Part shown: one piece after another, positions 1-8,752 of the stretch
Position numbering within the stretch: position 1 is the first letter of the stretch
How the letters are laid out: the number at the start of each line of letters is the position of its first letter
Assembly (NCBI RefSeq): GCF_000701665.1
Contig: NZ_JNJN01000003.1
Location: forward strand, 1 to 64,000
Reading direction: 5' to 3'
DNA from: Agathobaculum desmolans ATCC 43058
GTDB taxonomy: Bacteria; Bacillota; Clostridia; Oscillospirales; Butyricicoccaceae
Length of the DNA: 64,000 nt
Position numbers and translations under genes: made by a program
Notes under the pieces: model-generated
Told to the model about the DNA's origin: nothing
The model's input: only the letters and a program-made list of their open reading frames with translations
The model's database searches: none

Positions 1-280
1 CCCCTCTGTTTGAAATATTGTATTTGGCTACGATATCATCCACACTGCCAATTCCGCTAAGATACTCTTCAATGCAATGAATCTTAAATTCCTTGGAATA
101 CCTTCTGTTTCCACTTACAAAGGCTTCAATACCGTTCGCTTCGTACTTGGATATCCATCTATATATCTCGTCACGATTCATTCCATAAACATCTTGTAAT
201 TGAGAATAGGCAACCTTACCCGACTTATACGCTTCTATGATTTCTATTTTCTTCTCTGGAGTGAATTTTATTTTGCCCAT
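1..280 (-). CDS. IS3-type transposase OrfA, N-terminal part (cut by window edge)
   Basis: Open reading frame on the minus strand that starts with ATG at 280 after a strong AGGAGG site and runs off the left edge after about 93 residues. It begins MGKIKFTPEKK and contains two helix-turn-helix-like units (AYSQLQDVYGMNRDEIYRWI and a second around SVDDIVAKYNIS), the usual layout of IS3-family (IS150-like) OrfA DNA-binding subunits. The region is clearly lower in GC than the neighbouring chromosome, consistent with a mobile element. OrfB and the far end of the element are outside the window, so I cannot say whether the IS is intact. Confidence 0.75.
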   Translation of the reverse strand, partial: MGKIKFTPEKKIEIIEAYKSGKVAYSQLQDVYGMNRDEIYRWISKYEANGIEAFVSGNRRYSKEFKIHCIEEYLSGIGSVDDIVAKYNISNRG

Positions 281-285
281 AAAAA

Positions 286-335
286 ATCCTCCTAAAGTAG
301 ATTTTGGTTTTTTCCATGGTCTACTTTAGGAGGAT
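286..335. repeat. Perfect 16-bp inverted repeat covering the OrfA ribosome binding site
   Basis: Arms at 286-301 and 320-335 are exact reverse complements and enclose an 18-base loop. The arm nearer the gene holds the AGGAGG site of the transposase. An RNA entering from outside the element would fold this site into a stem. IS10, IS50 and IS200 are known to use such fold-back to block expression from impinging transcripts; application here is inference. The IS terminus probably lies within or just beyond the outer arm. Confidence 0.6.
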
Positions 336-340
336 CATAT

Positions 341-437
341 CAATGCGCCTGACTTTTTATATTTTGAGAAAGAAAAAGTTTTCGTGCCGCAGCGCGTATG
401 CGATTGAGAAAACGCTCGAAACGCAAGTTTTTCCACA
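341..437 (+). repeat. Mosaic hairpin repeat, truncated copy next to the IS
   Basis: Begins inside the 3' arm of hairpin H2 (CCTGACTTTTTATA), then carries an H3-like segment (GAGAAAGAAAAAG) and an H5-like segment (CGCAAGTTTTTCC). The 5' half (H0, H1 and the left arm of H2) is absent and replaced by the IS end, suggesting the IS inserted into or deleted part of this copy. Same order as the copy at 6726-6940. Confidence 0.6.
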
Positions 438-441
438 AACG

Positions 442-476
442 AAAAACCGGAGCAAGCGATACAATGCTTGCTCCGG
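442..476 (-). terminator. Intrinsic terminator of tRNA-Leu
   Basis: Near-perfect stem at 447-476 (CCGGAGCAAGC pairing with GCTTGCTCCGG) followed on the minus strand by TTTTT (442-446). It lies three bases beyond the encoded CCA of the tRNA. Confidence 0.85.
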
Positions 477-478
477 TG

Positions 479-563
479 TGGTACGGGTAGTGGGGGTCGA
501 ACCCACACGCCTTGCGGCACAGGAACCTAAATCCTGCACGTCTGCCAATTCCGCCATACCCGC
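479..563 (-). tRNA. tRNA-Leu (anticodon UAG)
   Basis: Minus-strand gene running from 563 to 479. The acceptor stem is GCGGGTA with TACCCGT (one G-U pair), followed by discriminator A and an encoded CCA end. The anticodon stem CAGGA/TCCTG closes the loop TTTAGGT, giving anticodon UAG for CUN leucine codons. The T arm contains GGTTCGACCCC. Length of about 85 nt with a long variable arm is as expected for class II tRNA-Leu. A terminator follows directly. Confidence 0.95.
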
Positions 564-828
564 CGATCATATTCTTTGCCGTGGCTTTGGATAAAGAGCG
601 GCACACGGCGCAGCAACACACTGCACACATGCGTTACCAGTATACCTGTTCGGGGGGATTTTGTCAATTCCCCCGGATGGGAAAGAAGGGCGGAGGACTG
701 TCTGCGCACGGCGCAGAAAAGACTGCCGGAAAGCGTAAAATTTCTGTAAATGCCAGTACCCAAGGGGGTGGGATTGTGCTATACTTAAACTGTATAAATA
801 TTTTCCGTATGATAAGTGGGAGAGATCC

Positions 829-2163
829 ATGAAATCGTTCCGCATTATTCCCGCGCTGCTGTCCCTGCTGCTGCTGGGCGGCTGCACGTTCCCCTCGGGC
901 GACGATCTGCTCGCTGCGCCCAAACCCTCCACCAACTACCGCACCCTGCAAGCCGAGCTGGAAGAGCTGCTCGCTTCGGGCGTGTCCTATACCGCACCGG
1001 CCGAGGGTGAAAACCGCTCCTCGATCCAGCTGGTCGATCTGGACGGTGACGGCGTGGAGGAAGCCATTACGTTTTTCCGCGGCTCCTCTGCGGCAACCAG
1101 CAGCAATTTCAGCGTTTACGTTTACCGCAAGCAGGAGGAGCGCTATGTCTGCACCGGTTCGGTAGAAGGGCAGGCAATGGCGATCGAGTCAGTCGATTAT
1201 CCGGTGATCACGCCGGACGGCCGCCGCGGTATGGTGCTTAGCTGGCGGCTGGGCGGCGACGGCACCGGCGCACTGACCGTGTGTGATTTTAATAAGGACT
1301 GCGTGCCCAGTGTGCTGCTGGAAACCGAATACTCCGCCATGGAACTGGCCGATATGACCGGGGACGGCGCGCGCGATTTGCTGCTGCTGACCACGGATCC
1401 CGCAGGCAGGCGCGTGGCGCGGCTGTATCAGTATCACAGCGGTGCGCTGACACTGGCCGGCGAGACCGGCACCAGCCCGGAAACCGTTTCGGTTGAGCGG
1501 ATGCAGACCGGCCGTGTGTTGGATAACCATACAGCGGTGTTTGCTGAGGAAAAGATGGCCAGCGGCGTTGGACTAACGACCGATATCTTTGTTTATGCAG
1601 ATGATCTGCTGATCAATCTGGCGTTGGACGGCGAAAATGCCATCACGCGCAGCACCTACCGCCCGGTATCAGTTTACGCGGCAGATGTCAATGGCGATGG
1701 CATGACCGAGCTGCCCCGTGCTGTGCTGATGGCAGGATATACGGACGCGGCGGCCTCTGACGCGGTGTTTATGCTCGATTGGTATGCCTACGGCGTCGAT
1801 CAGATCCCGGAACGGGTGATGACGACTTATCAGAATATTTCGGACGGGTGGAGCCTGACGATCGACCCCGCCTGGCGTGACCGTATCACGGCGGTCAAAT
1901 CCAATGATACCGGCCTTAGCTTGGTGACGTTTTCGGAATATCTGGGCGGCACGCAGCGCGTTCCGCTGTTTATTGTGTACTGTGCCACCGGTGCGGCGCG
2001 CGAATATTATGCCGGGCGGACCGATCTGGTTCAGCTTGGGCAGACCGCACAGGCAGTTTACTTTGCCAAGTTTGCCGAGGAAGCACGGAACAGCACGCTG
2101 GCGGTTACGCCCGAGGATGTGCGCAAGCGCTTCTCTTTGGTGAAGCAGGATTGGAATGAGTAA
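829..2163 (+). CDS. Secreted lipoprotein with VCBS/FG-GAP-like calcium-loop repeats, function unknown
   Basis: 444 residues. The N terminus is a lipoprotein signal: MKSFR, a hydrophobic run, then lipobox LLGGC. The mature part contains at least three Asp-rich loops of the DxDGDGxxE type (DLDGDGVEEA, DMTGDGARDL, DVNGDGMTEL), as in VCBS/FG-GAP beta-propeller repeats that often bind calcium. It lies 63 bases upstream of the response regulator gene in the same direction, so it may be co-transcribed with the two-component system and could act as an envelope accessory or sensing protein; that role is inference. An extended -10 (TGCTATACT) lies about 40 bases upstream of the start. Confidence 0.75.
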   Translation: MKSFRIIPALLSLLLLGGCTFPSGDDLLAAPKPSTNYRTLQAELEELLASGVSYTAPAEGENRSSIQLVDLDGDGVEEAITFFRGSSAATSSNFSVYVYRKQEERYVCTGSVEGQAMAIESVDYPVITPDGRRGMVLSWRLGGDGTGALTVCDFNKDCVPSVLLETEYSAMELADMTGDGARDLLLLTTDPAGRRVARLYQYHSGALTLAGETGTSPETVSVERMQTGRVLDNHTAVFAEEKMASGVGLTTDIFVYADDLLINLALDGENAITRSTYRPVSVYAADVNGDGMTELPRAVLMAGYTDAAASDAVFMLDWYAYGVDQIPERVMTTYQNISDGWSLTIDPAWRDRITAVKSNDTGLSLVTFSEYLGGTQRVPLFIVYCATGAAREYYAGRTDLVQLGQTAQAVYFAKFAEEARNSTLAVTPEDVRKRFSLVKQDWNE

Positions 2164-2226
2164 AAACGGCAGACGCCGGGGGCGCAGGGCGCGGCCGGGC
2201 GTGCAAATAAAAGGAGGAAGCTGTAA

Positions 2227-2916
2227 ATGAAACGGAAAATTCTGGTGCTGGAAGATGAGGAGAATATCCGCTCCTTTCTGGTGCTCAACCTGAAGCGCAG
2301 CGGCTATGAGGTGATCGAGGCGGAAACCGGAGAGCAGGCGCTTGAGAAATACCACGTCAATCAGGACATCGCAGTGGCGGTGCTTGACGTGATGCTGCCC
2401 GGCATCGATGGATATGAGGTCTGCCGTGCGATGCGAGCTGCGGGCTATCAGGCCGGTGTGATCATGCTGACTGCCCGCACGCAGGAAGCCGACAAGGTGA
2501 CCGGTCTGATGAACGGCGCGGATGATTATGTGACCAAGCCGTTTTCCGTTATCGAGCTGGCCGCGCGTGTGGATGCGCTGTACCGCCGCGTATCCGGTTC
2601 GCCTTTTGCGGAAGAGGACGTCATCAAGTCCGGCCCGTTCAAGCTCAACCTGCGCGCGCGTGAAGTGCTGAAAAACGGCATCAAGATCGAGCTGACGCAG
2701 ATCGAATACGGTCTTTTGAAGGCGTTTATGGAGAACATCGGCAAGGCGCTGTCGCGCGATGAGCTGCTTGAGATGGTGTGGGGCCATCACTATGTGGGCG
2801 AGCTGAAAATCGTCGATGTCAACATCCGCCGCCTGCGTATCAAAATCGAAGATGACCCGGCGGAGCCGACGCATATCGTTACGGTGCGCGGCTATGGGTA
2901 TATGTGGGAGGGGTAA
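2227..2916 (+). CDS. OmpR/PhoB-family response regulator
   Basis: 229 residues. The receiver domain occupies about 1-120 with the acidic pair LEDEE near the N terminus, phosphoacceptor Asp54 in VLDVMLPG, the Thr switch in MLTART and Lys in TKPF. The C-terminal winged-helix domain is about 130-229 and ends with the typical VDVNIRRLRIKIEDDP and VRGYGYMWEG segments. Start at 2227 is supported by AAAGGAGGAAG. The probable partner kinase follows after a 300-base spacer that carries a small foldback element (2959-3063). Confidence 0.93.
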   Translation: MKRKILVLEDEENIRSFLVLNLKRSGYEVIEAETGEQALEKYHVNQDIAVAVLDVMLPGIDGYEVCRAMRAAGYQAGVIMLTARTQEADKVTGLMNGADDYVTKPFSVIELAARVDALYRRVSGSPFAEEDVIKSGPFKLNLRAREVLKNGIKIELTQIEYGLLKAFMENIGKALSRDELLEMVWGHHYVGELKIVDVNIRRLRIKIEDDPAEPTHIVTVRGYGYMWEG

Positions 2917-2958
2917 GATCCCCTTCCTTTCCCTGAAAAGGGGCAGGTGCGGTCAAAA

Positions 2959-3063
2959 AACGCGCACGCGCGAGATCCTTCGTCGCTGCGCTCCTCAGGA
3001 TGATCATTTATTTGTCATTCTGAGCGGAACGAAGTGGAGCGAACAAGCCCGCGCGTGCGCGTT
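2959..3063. repeat. Small foldback (MITE-like) element between regulator and kinase genes
   Basis: Perfect 14-bp inverted arms at 2959-2972 and 3050-3063 (AACGCGCACGCGCG and its complement). The interior holds a second imperfect pair: CTCAGGATGA near 2994-3003 and TCATTCTGAG near 3014-3023, flanked by CCTTCGTCGCTGCG and CGAAGTGGAGCG. The rest of the 2917-3216 spacer has further short GC-rich hairpins (CTCCCCTTGAAGGGGAG at 3098-3114) but no convincing ORF. Confidence 0.6.
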
Positions 3064-3216
3064 GCCGCTGATGCCGTCGGCACCACCAGATGACTGCCTC
3101 CCCTTGAAGGGGAGCATGGTTTGGCGGCTGCACATCCTTTCCGCACTTTCGCCCGCCTGTAAAGCGGGCATCTCCGCCGCCCGGATGCGGGACGGCGCCA
3201 ACGAAAGGTCTTTCTT

Positions 3217-4782
3217 ATGACAATGAATAATCGCAAACACATCAAAAAGCCCGAGGCGCCGCCGCAGCCCATGCCGCCCAAGGTGCTGCATTCGCCGGGC
3301 GGCATTAGAGGCCGCTGGATGATGAACTCGCTTTCCTTTGTGCTGGTCATTCTGGCGGCGGTCGTCATTTTGGTATCGGTGGGGATCTCGGGATATTTTT
3401 ATGCCAACGTGCGGAATAATCTGGTTTCCCGCGCAACAACAGTAGCCGATACCTTCCGTAAGTATTTCACCGAATCTTACGACCAGTTCTATACGCAGGC
3501 CGAGGCCGCGATTGCGACCTTTCAGGAGCAGGACAAAATGGAGCAGCAGTTTGTCAACAGCAGCGGCCGCATTTTGCTGTCCACTTCCGGGCTGACGAGC
3601 GGCAGCATGGCATCGACCGAGGATGTGTCCAAATCGCTCTCGACACAGACCACGCAGGTATTTACCGGACGGGACCCGACCTCGGATGAGCGTGTGATGA
3701 GCGTGACCGTACCGCTGCTTTCCTCCCGCGGGGATATGATCGGCGGCGTGCGGTTCATCACTTCGCTGCGCGTGGTTGAGCGGCAGATCTGGATCATCAT
3801 CGGCATTGCGATTTTGGCGTGCCTGATCTTTTTGATGCTGGTCGTTGCATCCAACAGCTATTTTATCAAGTCGATCGTGGATCCCATCCTCAAGGTCAAC
3901 ACGACTGCCAAGGAAATTGCCGCGGGCCGGTATGGCGTGCGGCTGCAAAAAACCTATGACGACGAGATCGGCGAGCTGTGCGATACGATCAATTATATGT
4001 CGGATGAGATCAGCCGTGCCGAGCGCATGAAGAACGACTTTATCTCCTCGGTTTCGCACGAGCTGCGCACCCCGCTCACCGCCATCGGCGGGTGGAGCGA
4101 AACGCTGCTCGCGGGCGGCGGCGAGGACCCGGAGGAGGTTATGCAGGGACTGACCATTATCCAGAAGGAGGCGGGCCGTCTGACCCGCATGGTCGAGGAG
4201 CTGCTGGACTTTGCCCGCATCGAATCCGGCCGCATGAAGCTTGAGGTCGAGCTGTTCGACCTGTCGATCGAGCTGTATGAAGCGGTATACATGTATGAAA
4301 ACCTGCTGCGCAAAAGCGGCATCCATCTGAGTTATGATGAGGATGTGGAAGCAAACTACTATATCAACGGCGACCGTCACCGCATGAAGCAGGTGTTCCT
4401 GAATATTCTGGACAATGCCGCCAAATACGGGGCGGACGGCAAAAAAATCGATATCACCCTGCGCCGGGACGGCGGGAAGATCGTTGCCGCGGTGCGTGAC
4501 TACGGACAGGGCATTCCGGAAGCGGAGCTGCCCTTTGTGAAGGAAAAGTTTTATAAGGGCTCATCCAAGCAGCGCGGCAGCGGCATCGGCCTTGCCGTAA
4601 CCGAGGAAATCGTATCCCTGCACAGCGGTACGCTGGAGATCGCCTCGACACAGGGCGCCGGTACTACGGTTACGATCACGCTGCCCGCCGCCGAGGCGGA
4701 GGAAGCGCTCGGCATTACCGGGGCGATTCCCAAAGTGCCGGAATCTGCGTACAGCCCGGAACCCGAAGGAGAAAAGCAATGA
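3217..4782 (+). CDS. Membrane sensor histidine kinase with HAMP domain
   Basis: 521 residues. Predicted order: cytoplasmic N-terminal 35 residues, TM1 about 40-65, extracellular sensor about 66-190, TM2 about 193-215, HAMP about 216-268, HisKA with phosphoacceptor His281 in SSVSHELRTP, and an HATPase domain with N box (NILDNAAKYG), G1 (VRDYGQGIPEAE) and G2 (GSGIGLAV). This is the layout of PhoR/VicK-like class I kinases. It probably phosphorylates the upstream OmpR-type regulator. The stop overlaps the yqhQ start (ATGA), so these two genes are translationally coupled. The stimulus cannot be read from sequence. Confidence 0.93.
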   Translation: MTMNNRKHIKKPEAPPQPMPPKVLHSPGGIRGRWMMNSLSFVLVILAAVVILVSVGISGYFYANVRNNLVSRATTVADTFRKYFTESYDQFYTQAEAAIATFQEQDKMEQQFVNSSGRILLSTSGLTSGSMASTEDVSKSLSTQTTQVFTGRDPTSDERVMSVTVPLLSSRGDMIGGVRFITSLRVVERQIWIIIGIAILACLIFLMLVVASNSYFIKSIVDPILKVNTTAKEIAAGRYGVRLQKTYDDEIGELCDTINYMSDEISRAERMKNDFISSVSHELRTPLTAIGGWSETLLAGGGEDPEEVMQGLTIIQKEAGRLTRMVEELLDFARIESGRMKLEVELFDLSIELYEAVYMYENLLRKSGIHLSYDEDVEANYYINGDRHRMKQVFLNILDNAAKYGADGKKIDITLRRDGGKIVAAVRDYGQGIPEAELPFVKEKFYKGSSKQRGSGIGLAVTEEIVSLHSGTLEIASTQGAGTTVTITLPAAEAEEALGITGAIPKVPESAYSPEPEGEKQ

Positions 4783-5714
4783 CAACGCAAAAGAAAACCA
4801 CGATCGGCGGTCAAGCCATCATTGAAGGGATCGTGATGAAAGGACCGAAAAAGACCTGCACGGTTGTGCGCCGGGCAAACGGCGAGCTGGTCGTGAAGGA
4901 AGAGGCTACACACCAGCCCTCTGCCCTGTGGAAGGTGCCGGTGCTGCGCGGGGCATATAATCTGTTTACCGCTATGAAGGAGGGCATTCAGGCCATCAAT
5001 TACTCGGCTTCGTTCTTTGAGGACGAAGAGGCGGATGTGCCGCCTTCCAAATTCGAAACGTGGCTGGAAAACAAATTCGGTTCCGAGCGGCTGAACCGAA
5101 TGATCCTCGGCCTGTCCACCGTGCTCGGGATCGCGATGCCGGTCGGCCTGTTTATGCTGCTGCCAAGCTTTCTCAGCGGGTTCGTGCCGGAAAGCTGGGG
5201 CATGCCGGCGCGCAACATTGCAGAGGGTGCGGTGCGCATTCCGCTGTTTCTGCTGTTCATGTGGTCGGTGTCGCACATGAAGGACATTCACCGCACCTTT
5301 GAATACCACGGGGCGGAGCATAAAACCATTTTCTGCTACGAAGCAGGGGAGGAACTGACGGTGGAAAACGTCCGCCGGCAGCAAAAGTATCATCCCCGCT
5401 GCGGCACAAGCTTTATGTTTGTGCTTATCATCGTGGCGACGATCGTTTCCTCGATCGTTTTTTCCTTTGTCCATGTGGTCAATCCGTTTTTGCGGATGCT
5501 GGCGCATCTGCTGCTGCTGCCGCTGGTGGTTGGTATCAGCTATGAGTTCAACCGTTATGCCGGCCGGTCGGACAGTCTGATTTCACGTGTTCTGCGCTGG
5601 CCCGGCCTGATGATCCAGCACTTGACGGTGTTTGAGCCGGATGACGCGATGATCGAAGTGGCGATCACCGGCATGAAGGCGGTCATTCCGGAGGATGGGT
5701 CGGACAACTGGTAA
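4779..5714 (+). CDS. yqhQ: DUF1385 / YqhQ-family membrane protein
   Basis: 311 residues. Recognisable N-terminal GGQAIIEGIVMKGP motif and the central EYHGAEHKTIFCYE and YHPRCGTSFMF segments of the YqhQ family, with several hydrophobic helices between 110 and 270. YqhQ genes are often found near prmC/prfA in Firmicutes, as here. The biochemical role is not established in general. Start overlaps the kinase stop by four bases. Confidence 0.9.
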   Translation: MTTQKKTTIGGQAIIEGIVMKGPKKTCTVVRRANGELVVKEEATHQPSALWKVPVLRGAYNLFTAMKEGIQAINYSASFFEDEEADVPPSKFETWLENKFGSERLNRMILGLSTVLGIAMPVGLFMLLPSFLSGFVPESWGMPARNIAEGAVRIPLFLLFMWSVSHMKDIHRTFEYHGAEHKTIFCYEAGEELTVENVRRQQKYHPRCGTSFMFVLIIVATIVSSIVFSFVHVVNPFLRMLAHLLLLPLVVGISYEFNRYAGRSDSLISRVLRWPGLMIQHLTVFEPDDAMIEVAITGMKAVIPEDGSDNW

Positions 5715-5839
5715 ACCGTACAGGGGGTGTCCATCCACCTGTATCCGAAAACCGGGGGGATGTCTTCCGGCTGCTGCGATTTGATATCGTGGTGCGCCCA
5801 AGGGGGGGGTGCAGAACAGAAAGAGGGGTGGGTCAATCC

Positions 5840-6706
5840 TTGACCAAGACGATCAATGATGTGTACATGCAGTTATACCATCGCTTTAAGGAGGCAGACG
5901 ATCCGCAGCCGTCGCTTTCCGCACGGGAGCTGACCGCCTGTGCCTGCCGGGTGGACAAGGACCGCACGGCGGAGTGGGGGCACATCTATCTGGACGATGC
6001 AACGGTGGATTATGCCCACCTGCTGTGCGACCGCTGTCTGGACGGCGAACCGCTGGCCTATATTCTGGGGGAGTGGGATTTTTACGGCCTGACCTTTCGG
6101 GTGGATCGTTCGGTGCTCATCCCACGCGCGGATACCGAGCGTCTGTGTGAACTCGTGATCGAGCGGGCGCGGCAGAAGGTTTCGCCGCGTATTCTGGATC
6201 TGTGCTGCGGTTCGGGCTGCATCGGCATTGCAGCGGCGCACACGGTCGGGGATGCCCGCGTGGCTGCCATCGACAATTCGGAGGGTGCGCTGCGCATCAC
6301 CCGGGAAAATGCACGCCGGCTGGGGGTGCAGAACCGTCTGGTGGCGGTGTATGCGAATGTGCTGGAGGCGCCGCCGAACAGCATGGGGCAATTCGATATC
6401 ATGGTTTCCAATCCGCCTTATGTGACCCGCACGGAAATGCACGAGCTGGACCGCAGCGTATACAGCTACGAGCCGCATGAGGCACTGTACGGCGGGGCGG
6501 ATGGACTGGATTTTTACCGTGCGATCTGCCAGCGGTGGAGCGGACTGCTGGTGCCGGGCGGTGTGCTGCTGTTTGAGTGTGGCTGGCAGCAGGCCACGCA
6601 GGTCGCGGCAATCATGGACGAACACGGGTTTGCCGGGATCGGCATTACCGAAGATCTGGCCGGTGTGCCGCGCATTGTATTCGGTTACTGGAGCAGCGCA
6701 TCGTAG
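5840..6706 (+). CDS. prmC: Release-factor glutamine N5-methyltransferase
   Basis: 288 residues from a TTG start at 5840 preceded by AGAGGGGTGGG; an in-frame ATG at 5867 is an alternative that would drop nine residues. PrmC methylates the GGQ glutamine of peptide release factors using SAM. Family marks: N-terminal helical region, LIPRADTE, SAM-binding ILDLCCGSGCIGI, and catalytic NPPY in MVSNPPYV. The usual partner prfA is not adjacent. A mosaic repeat and then a terminator follow the stop. Confidence 0.93.
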   Translation: MTKTINDVYMQLYHRFKEADDPQPSLSARELTACACRVDKDRTAEWGHIYLDDATVDYAHLLCDRCLDGEPLAYILGEWDFYGLTFRVDRSVLIPRADTERLCELVIERARQKVSPRILDLCCGSGCIGIAAAHTVGDARVAAIDNSEGALRITRENARRLGVQNRLVAVYANVLEAPPNSMGQFDIMVSNPPYVTRTEMHELDRSVYSYEPHEALYGGADGLDFYRAICQRWSGLLVPGGVLLFECGWQQATQVAAIMDEHGFAGIGITEDLAGVPRIVFGYWSSAS

Positions 6707-6725
6707 CGAAGATGCGGAATGTGAA

Positions 6726-6940
6726 GCGAAAAAGTCTTTTTCCGGTGTGGATGACCACAATACGCGTGGCAGCGCGCATCAAACAGCATTTGCAGCGCAA
6801 ATGCATAAAAGCTGGGGACGTGTACCTCAGCTTTTATACTTTGAGAGAGAAAAAGTTTCTATACAGGAACTTTTTCTCGTCCGTGTTTGGCATTGTCCAA
6901 ACACGTATTGTCGGAAAAACGCAAGTTTTTCGACAGTCTT
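6726..6940 (+). repeat. Mosaic hairpin repeat, type 1, complete copy
   Basis: Ordered hairpins: H0 near 6763-6778; H1 6786-6804 (GCATTTGC, loop AGC); H2 6805-6837 (stem on AAAAGCTG, loop ACGTGTA); H3 6847-6878 (GAGAAAAAGTTT with AACTTTTTCTC); H4 6883-6904 (GTGTTTGG with CCAAACAC); H5 6909-6935 (GTCGGAAAAAC with GTTTTTCGAC). It starts 20 bases after the prmC stop and ends directly against a terminator hairpin. Confidence 0.85.
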
Positions 6941-6977
6941 AAAAATCCACCGTATGCACACGCATACGGTGGATTTT
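6941..6977. terminator. Bidirectional terminator between prmC/repeat and recX
   Basis: Stem AAATCCACCGTATGC with GCATACGGTGGATTT, with A/T runs on both sides. It serves recX (stop at 6981, minus) and reads from the prmC side on the plus strand. Confidence 0.8.
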
Positions 6978-6980
6978 CTG

Positions 6981-7457
6981 CTATGGGGATATTTCGTCTT
7001 CCGGCAGGCTGTCGCCGTAGTCCGCCAGTGCCTGACGGATCTCGTTCCAGCCAAAGCCGCGCCGCTGCAAAGCGGCCACCGCTTTTTCGACCTGCCGCCG
7101 GTCGGATACGTCGCCGTGCAGACGTTTTTCGAGCAGGGCGTGCAGTACGCCGGGGGCGGGAGAAAAGTCCTGCAGGACGGCATCGGCAATTTCCCGTTCG
7201 ATACCGCGGCGCGTCAGCTCCTGCCGGATGCGCGGCGCGCCGTAGCCCTTGCGGGTGCAGGAACGGACAATGCCTGCTGCATAAGCGGTATCATCCAGCA
7301 GCCGGTGCTCGGTCATCCACGCGACTGCATAGGCGGCTTCCTGTTCGGAAAATCCCTTTTCGGTCAGCTTTTCATACAGCTTATTTGCACTGAGCGCCCG
7401 GTAGGAAAGCTGCTTGGCGGCGGCATCAAGCACCGCGCGGCTGCGCTGCGTACTCAT
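6981..7457 (-). CDS. recX: RecX regulatory protein
   Basis: 158 residues, rich in helices, with the repeated three-helix pattern of Rec[37 protein letters not shown] and [12 protein letters not shown]. RecX binds RecA filaments and modulates their activity. Its start overlaps the recA stop by four bases (ATGA), so the two are translationally coupled in one SOS-controlled unit. Confidence 0.92.
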   Translation of the reverse strand: MSTQRSRAVLDAAAKQLSYRALSANKLYEKLTEKGFSEQEAAYAVAWMTEHRLLDDTAYAAGIVRSCTRKGYGAPRIRQELTRRGIEREIADAVLQDFSPAPGVLHALLEKRLHGDVSDRRQVEKAVAALQRRGFGWNEIRQALADYGDSLPEDEISP

Positions 7458-8608
7458 TCGTCGTCGAGGTCGTCAAAATCATCCGCGTCGATCGACACAG
7501 CCTTGGCCGAGCTGGCCTTGGGTGCGGACGGGGCAGGCGCAGGCTCGGCTGCCGGTTTGGCCGCAGCCGACTGGTGCGCCTTGCGGCGCTCTTCTTCGAC
7601 CTTTTCCATGATCTGCTGCTGCACGGCGTCAGCCTGATCGGGATGATCCTTAAAATACTGCTTGGCAGCATCGCGGCCCTGACCCAGCCGGATATCCCCC
7701 ATGGAGAACCACGCGCCGGACTTGGTGACAATGCCGTATTTCACGCCCAGATCGACCAGCTCGCTCGTGCGGGAGATACCTTCGCCGTACATGATGTCGA
7801 ACTCGGCTTCCTTAAACGGAGGTGCGACCTTGTTTTTGACCACCTTGCAGCGCGTGTGGCTGCCAATCATCTCAGTACCGTTTTTCAGGTGCTCCATGCG
7901 GCGCACATCGATGCGCACCGAAGCGTAGAATTTGAGGGCGCGGCCGCCGGTCGTGACCTCCGGGCTGCCGTAGATGACGCCGACCTTTTCGCGCAGCTGG
8001 TTGATGAAAATGGCAACGCACTGGCTTTTGGCGATTGAACCGGCGAGCTTGCGCATGGCCTGGCTCATCATGCGGGCGTGCAGGCCGACGAAGGAATCAC
8101 CCATTTCGCCTTCGATTTCGGCACGGGGGGTAAGCGCCGCAACCGAGTCGATGACAACGATATCGATTGCGCCCGAACGAACCAGCGCTTCCGCAATATC
8201 CAATCCCTGTTCACCGGTATCCGGCTGGGAAACCAGCAATTCATCAATGTTGACGCCCAGCGCCCGCGCATAGACAGGATCGAGCGCGTGCTCCGCATCG
8301 ATAAATGCGGCGGTGCCGCCGAGCTTTTGCGCTTCTGCCACGCAGTGCAGTGCTACTGTGGTTTTACCCGAGGATTCCGGCCCGTAGATCTCGACGATAC
8401 GGCCGCGCGGCAGACCGCCGATGCCGAGCGCCAGATCCAGCCCGATCGAGCCGGTGGGGATATGGTCCACCTGCATACCGGCGTTCTCTCCCAGACACAT
8501 GACCGAGCCTTTGCCAAACTGCCGCTCGATCTGGCCGAGGGCGGCGGCGAGCGCCTTCTTTTTATCGGCCGCGGGCGCGACCGTTTCCAGCTGTTTTTTG
8601 GTAGCCAT
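7454..8608 (-). CDS. recA: RecA recombinase
   Basis: 384 residues from ATG at 8608 with GGAGGC five bases upstream; the ORF extends further upstream but without a better site. Walker [10 protein letters not shown] spans residues 76-84; [12 protein letters not shown] is Walker B, and the L2 region [27 protein letters not shown] is present. RecA drives homologous pairing and LexA self-cleavage. The C-terminal 45 residues are alanine/proline-rich and acidic, as in many Clostridia. A LexA box and a consensus promoter lie upstream. Confidence 0.98.
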   Translation of the reverse strand: MATKKQLETVAPAADKKKALAAALGQIERQFGKGSVMCLGENAGMQVDHIPTGSIGLDLALGIGGLPRGRIVEIYGPESSGKTTVALHCVAEAQKLGGTAAFIDAEHALDPVYARALGVNIDELLVSQPDTGEQGLDIAEALVRSGAIDIVVIDSVAALTPRAEIEGEMGDSFVGLHARMMSQAMRKLAGSIAKSQCVAIFINQLREKVGVIYGSPEVTTGGRALKFYASVRIDVRRMEHLKNGTEMIGSHTRCKVVKNKVAPPFKEAEFDIMYGEGISRTSELVDLGVKYGIVTKSGAWFSMGDIRLGQGRDAAKQYFKDHPDQADAVQQQIMEKVEEERRKAHQSAAAKPAAEPAPAPSAPKASSAKAVSIDADDFDDLDDE

Positions 8609-8641
8609 AGTAGCCTCCTGCACATCAGTTTGATTAGGTTC

Positions 8642-8670
8642 ATTATAACAGGATGCCGAATCATTTGCAA
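8642..8670 (-). promoter_or_regulatory. recA promoter (sigma-A type)
   Basis: On the minus strand: -35 TTGCAA at 8670-8665, 17-bp spacer, -10 TATAAT at 8647-8642, placing the start of transcription about 30 bases before the recA start codon. Confidence 0.85.
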
Positions 8671-8679
8671 GAAAATTAT

Positions 8680-8693
8680 CGAAAATTTGTTCG
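8680..8693 (-). promoter_or_regulatory. LexA (SOS) box of recA
   Basis: CGAACAAATTTTCG on the minus strand fits the Gram-positive SOS consensus CGAACRNRYGTTYG at 13 of 14 positions. It lies nine bases upstream of the -35. The lexA gene is at 49952-50542 in this window. Confidence 0.8.
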
Positions 8694-8720
8694 ATTTTCA
8701 AAAACACATTTTGCGGACAC

Positions 8721-8749
8721 AAAAGCCGCCCCGCGGTATGCGGGGCGGC
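8721..8749 (-). terminator. Terminator of pepF
   Basis: Stem GCCGCCCCGC with GCGGGGCGGC at 8725-8749 and TTTT on the minus strand. It lies between the pepF stop and the recA promoter. Confidence 0.8.
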
Positions 8750-8752
8750 AGA

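Noticed and set aside
1669-2874. Long minus-strand open frame opposite the lipoprotein and response regulator genes
   Set aside because: It is the mirror of high-GC coding sequence; its product is His/Arg-rich without domain logic and has no ribosome site. Similar mirror frames occur opposite pyrD and the fusion gene (14835-16409), carB (20049-21437) and fakA (51184-52872).
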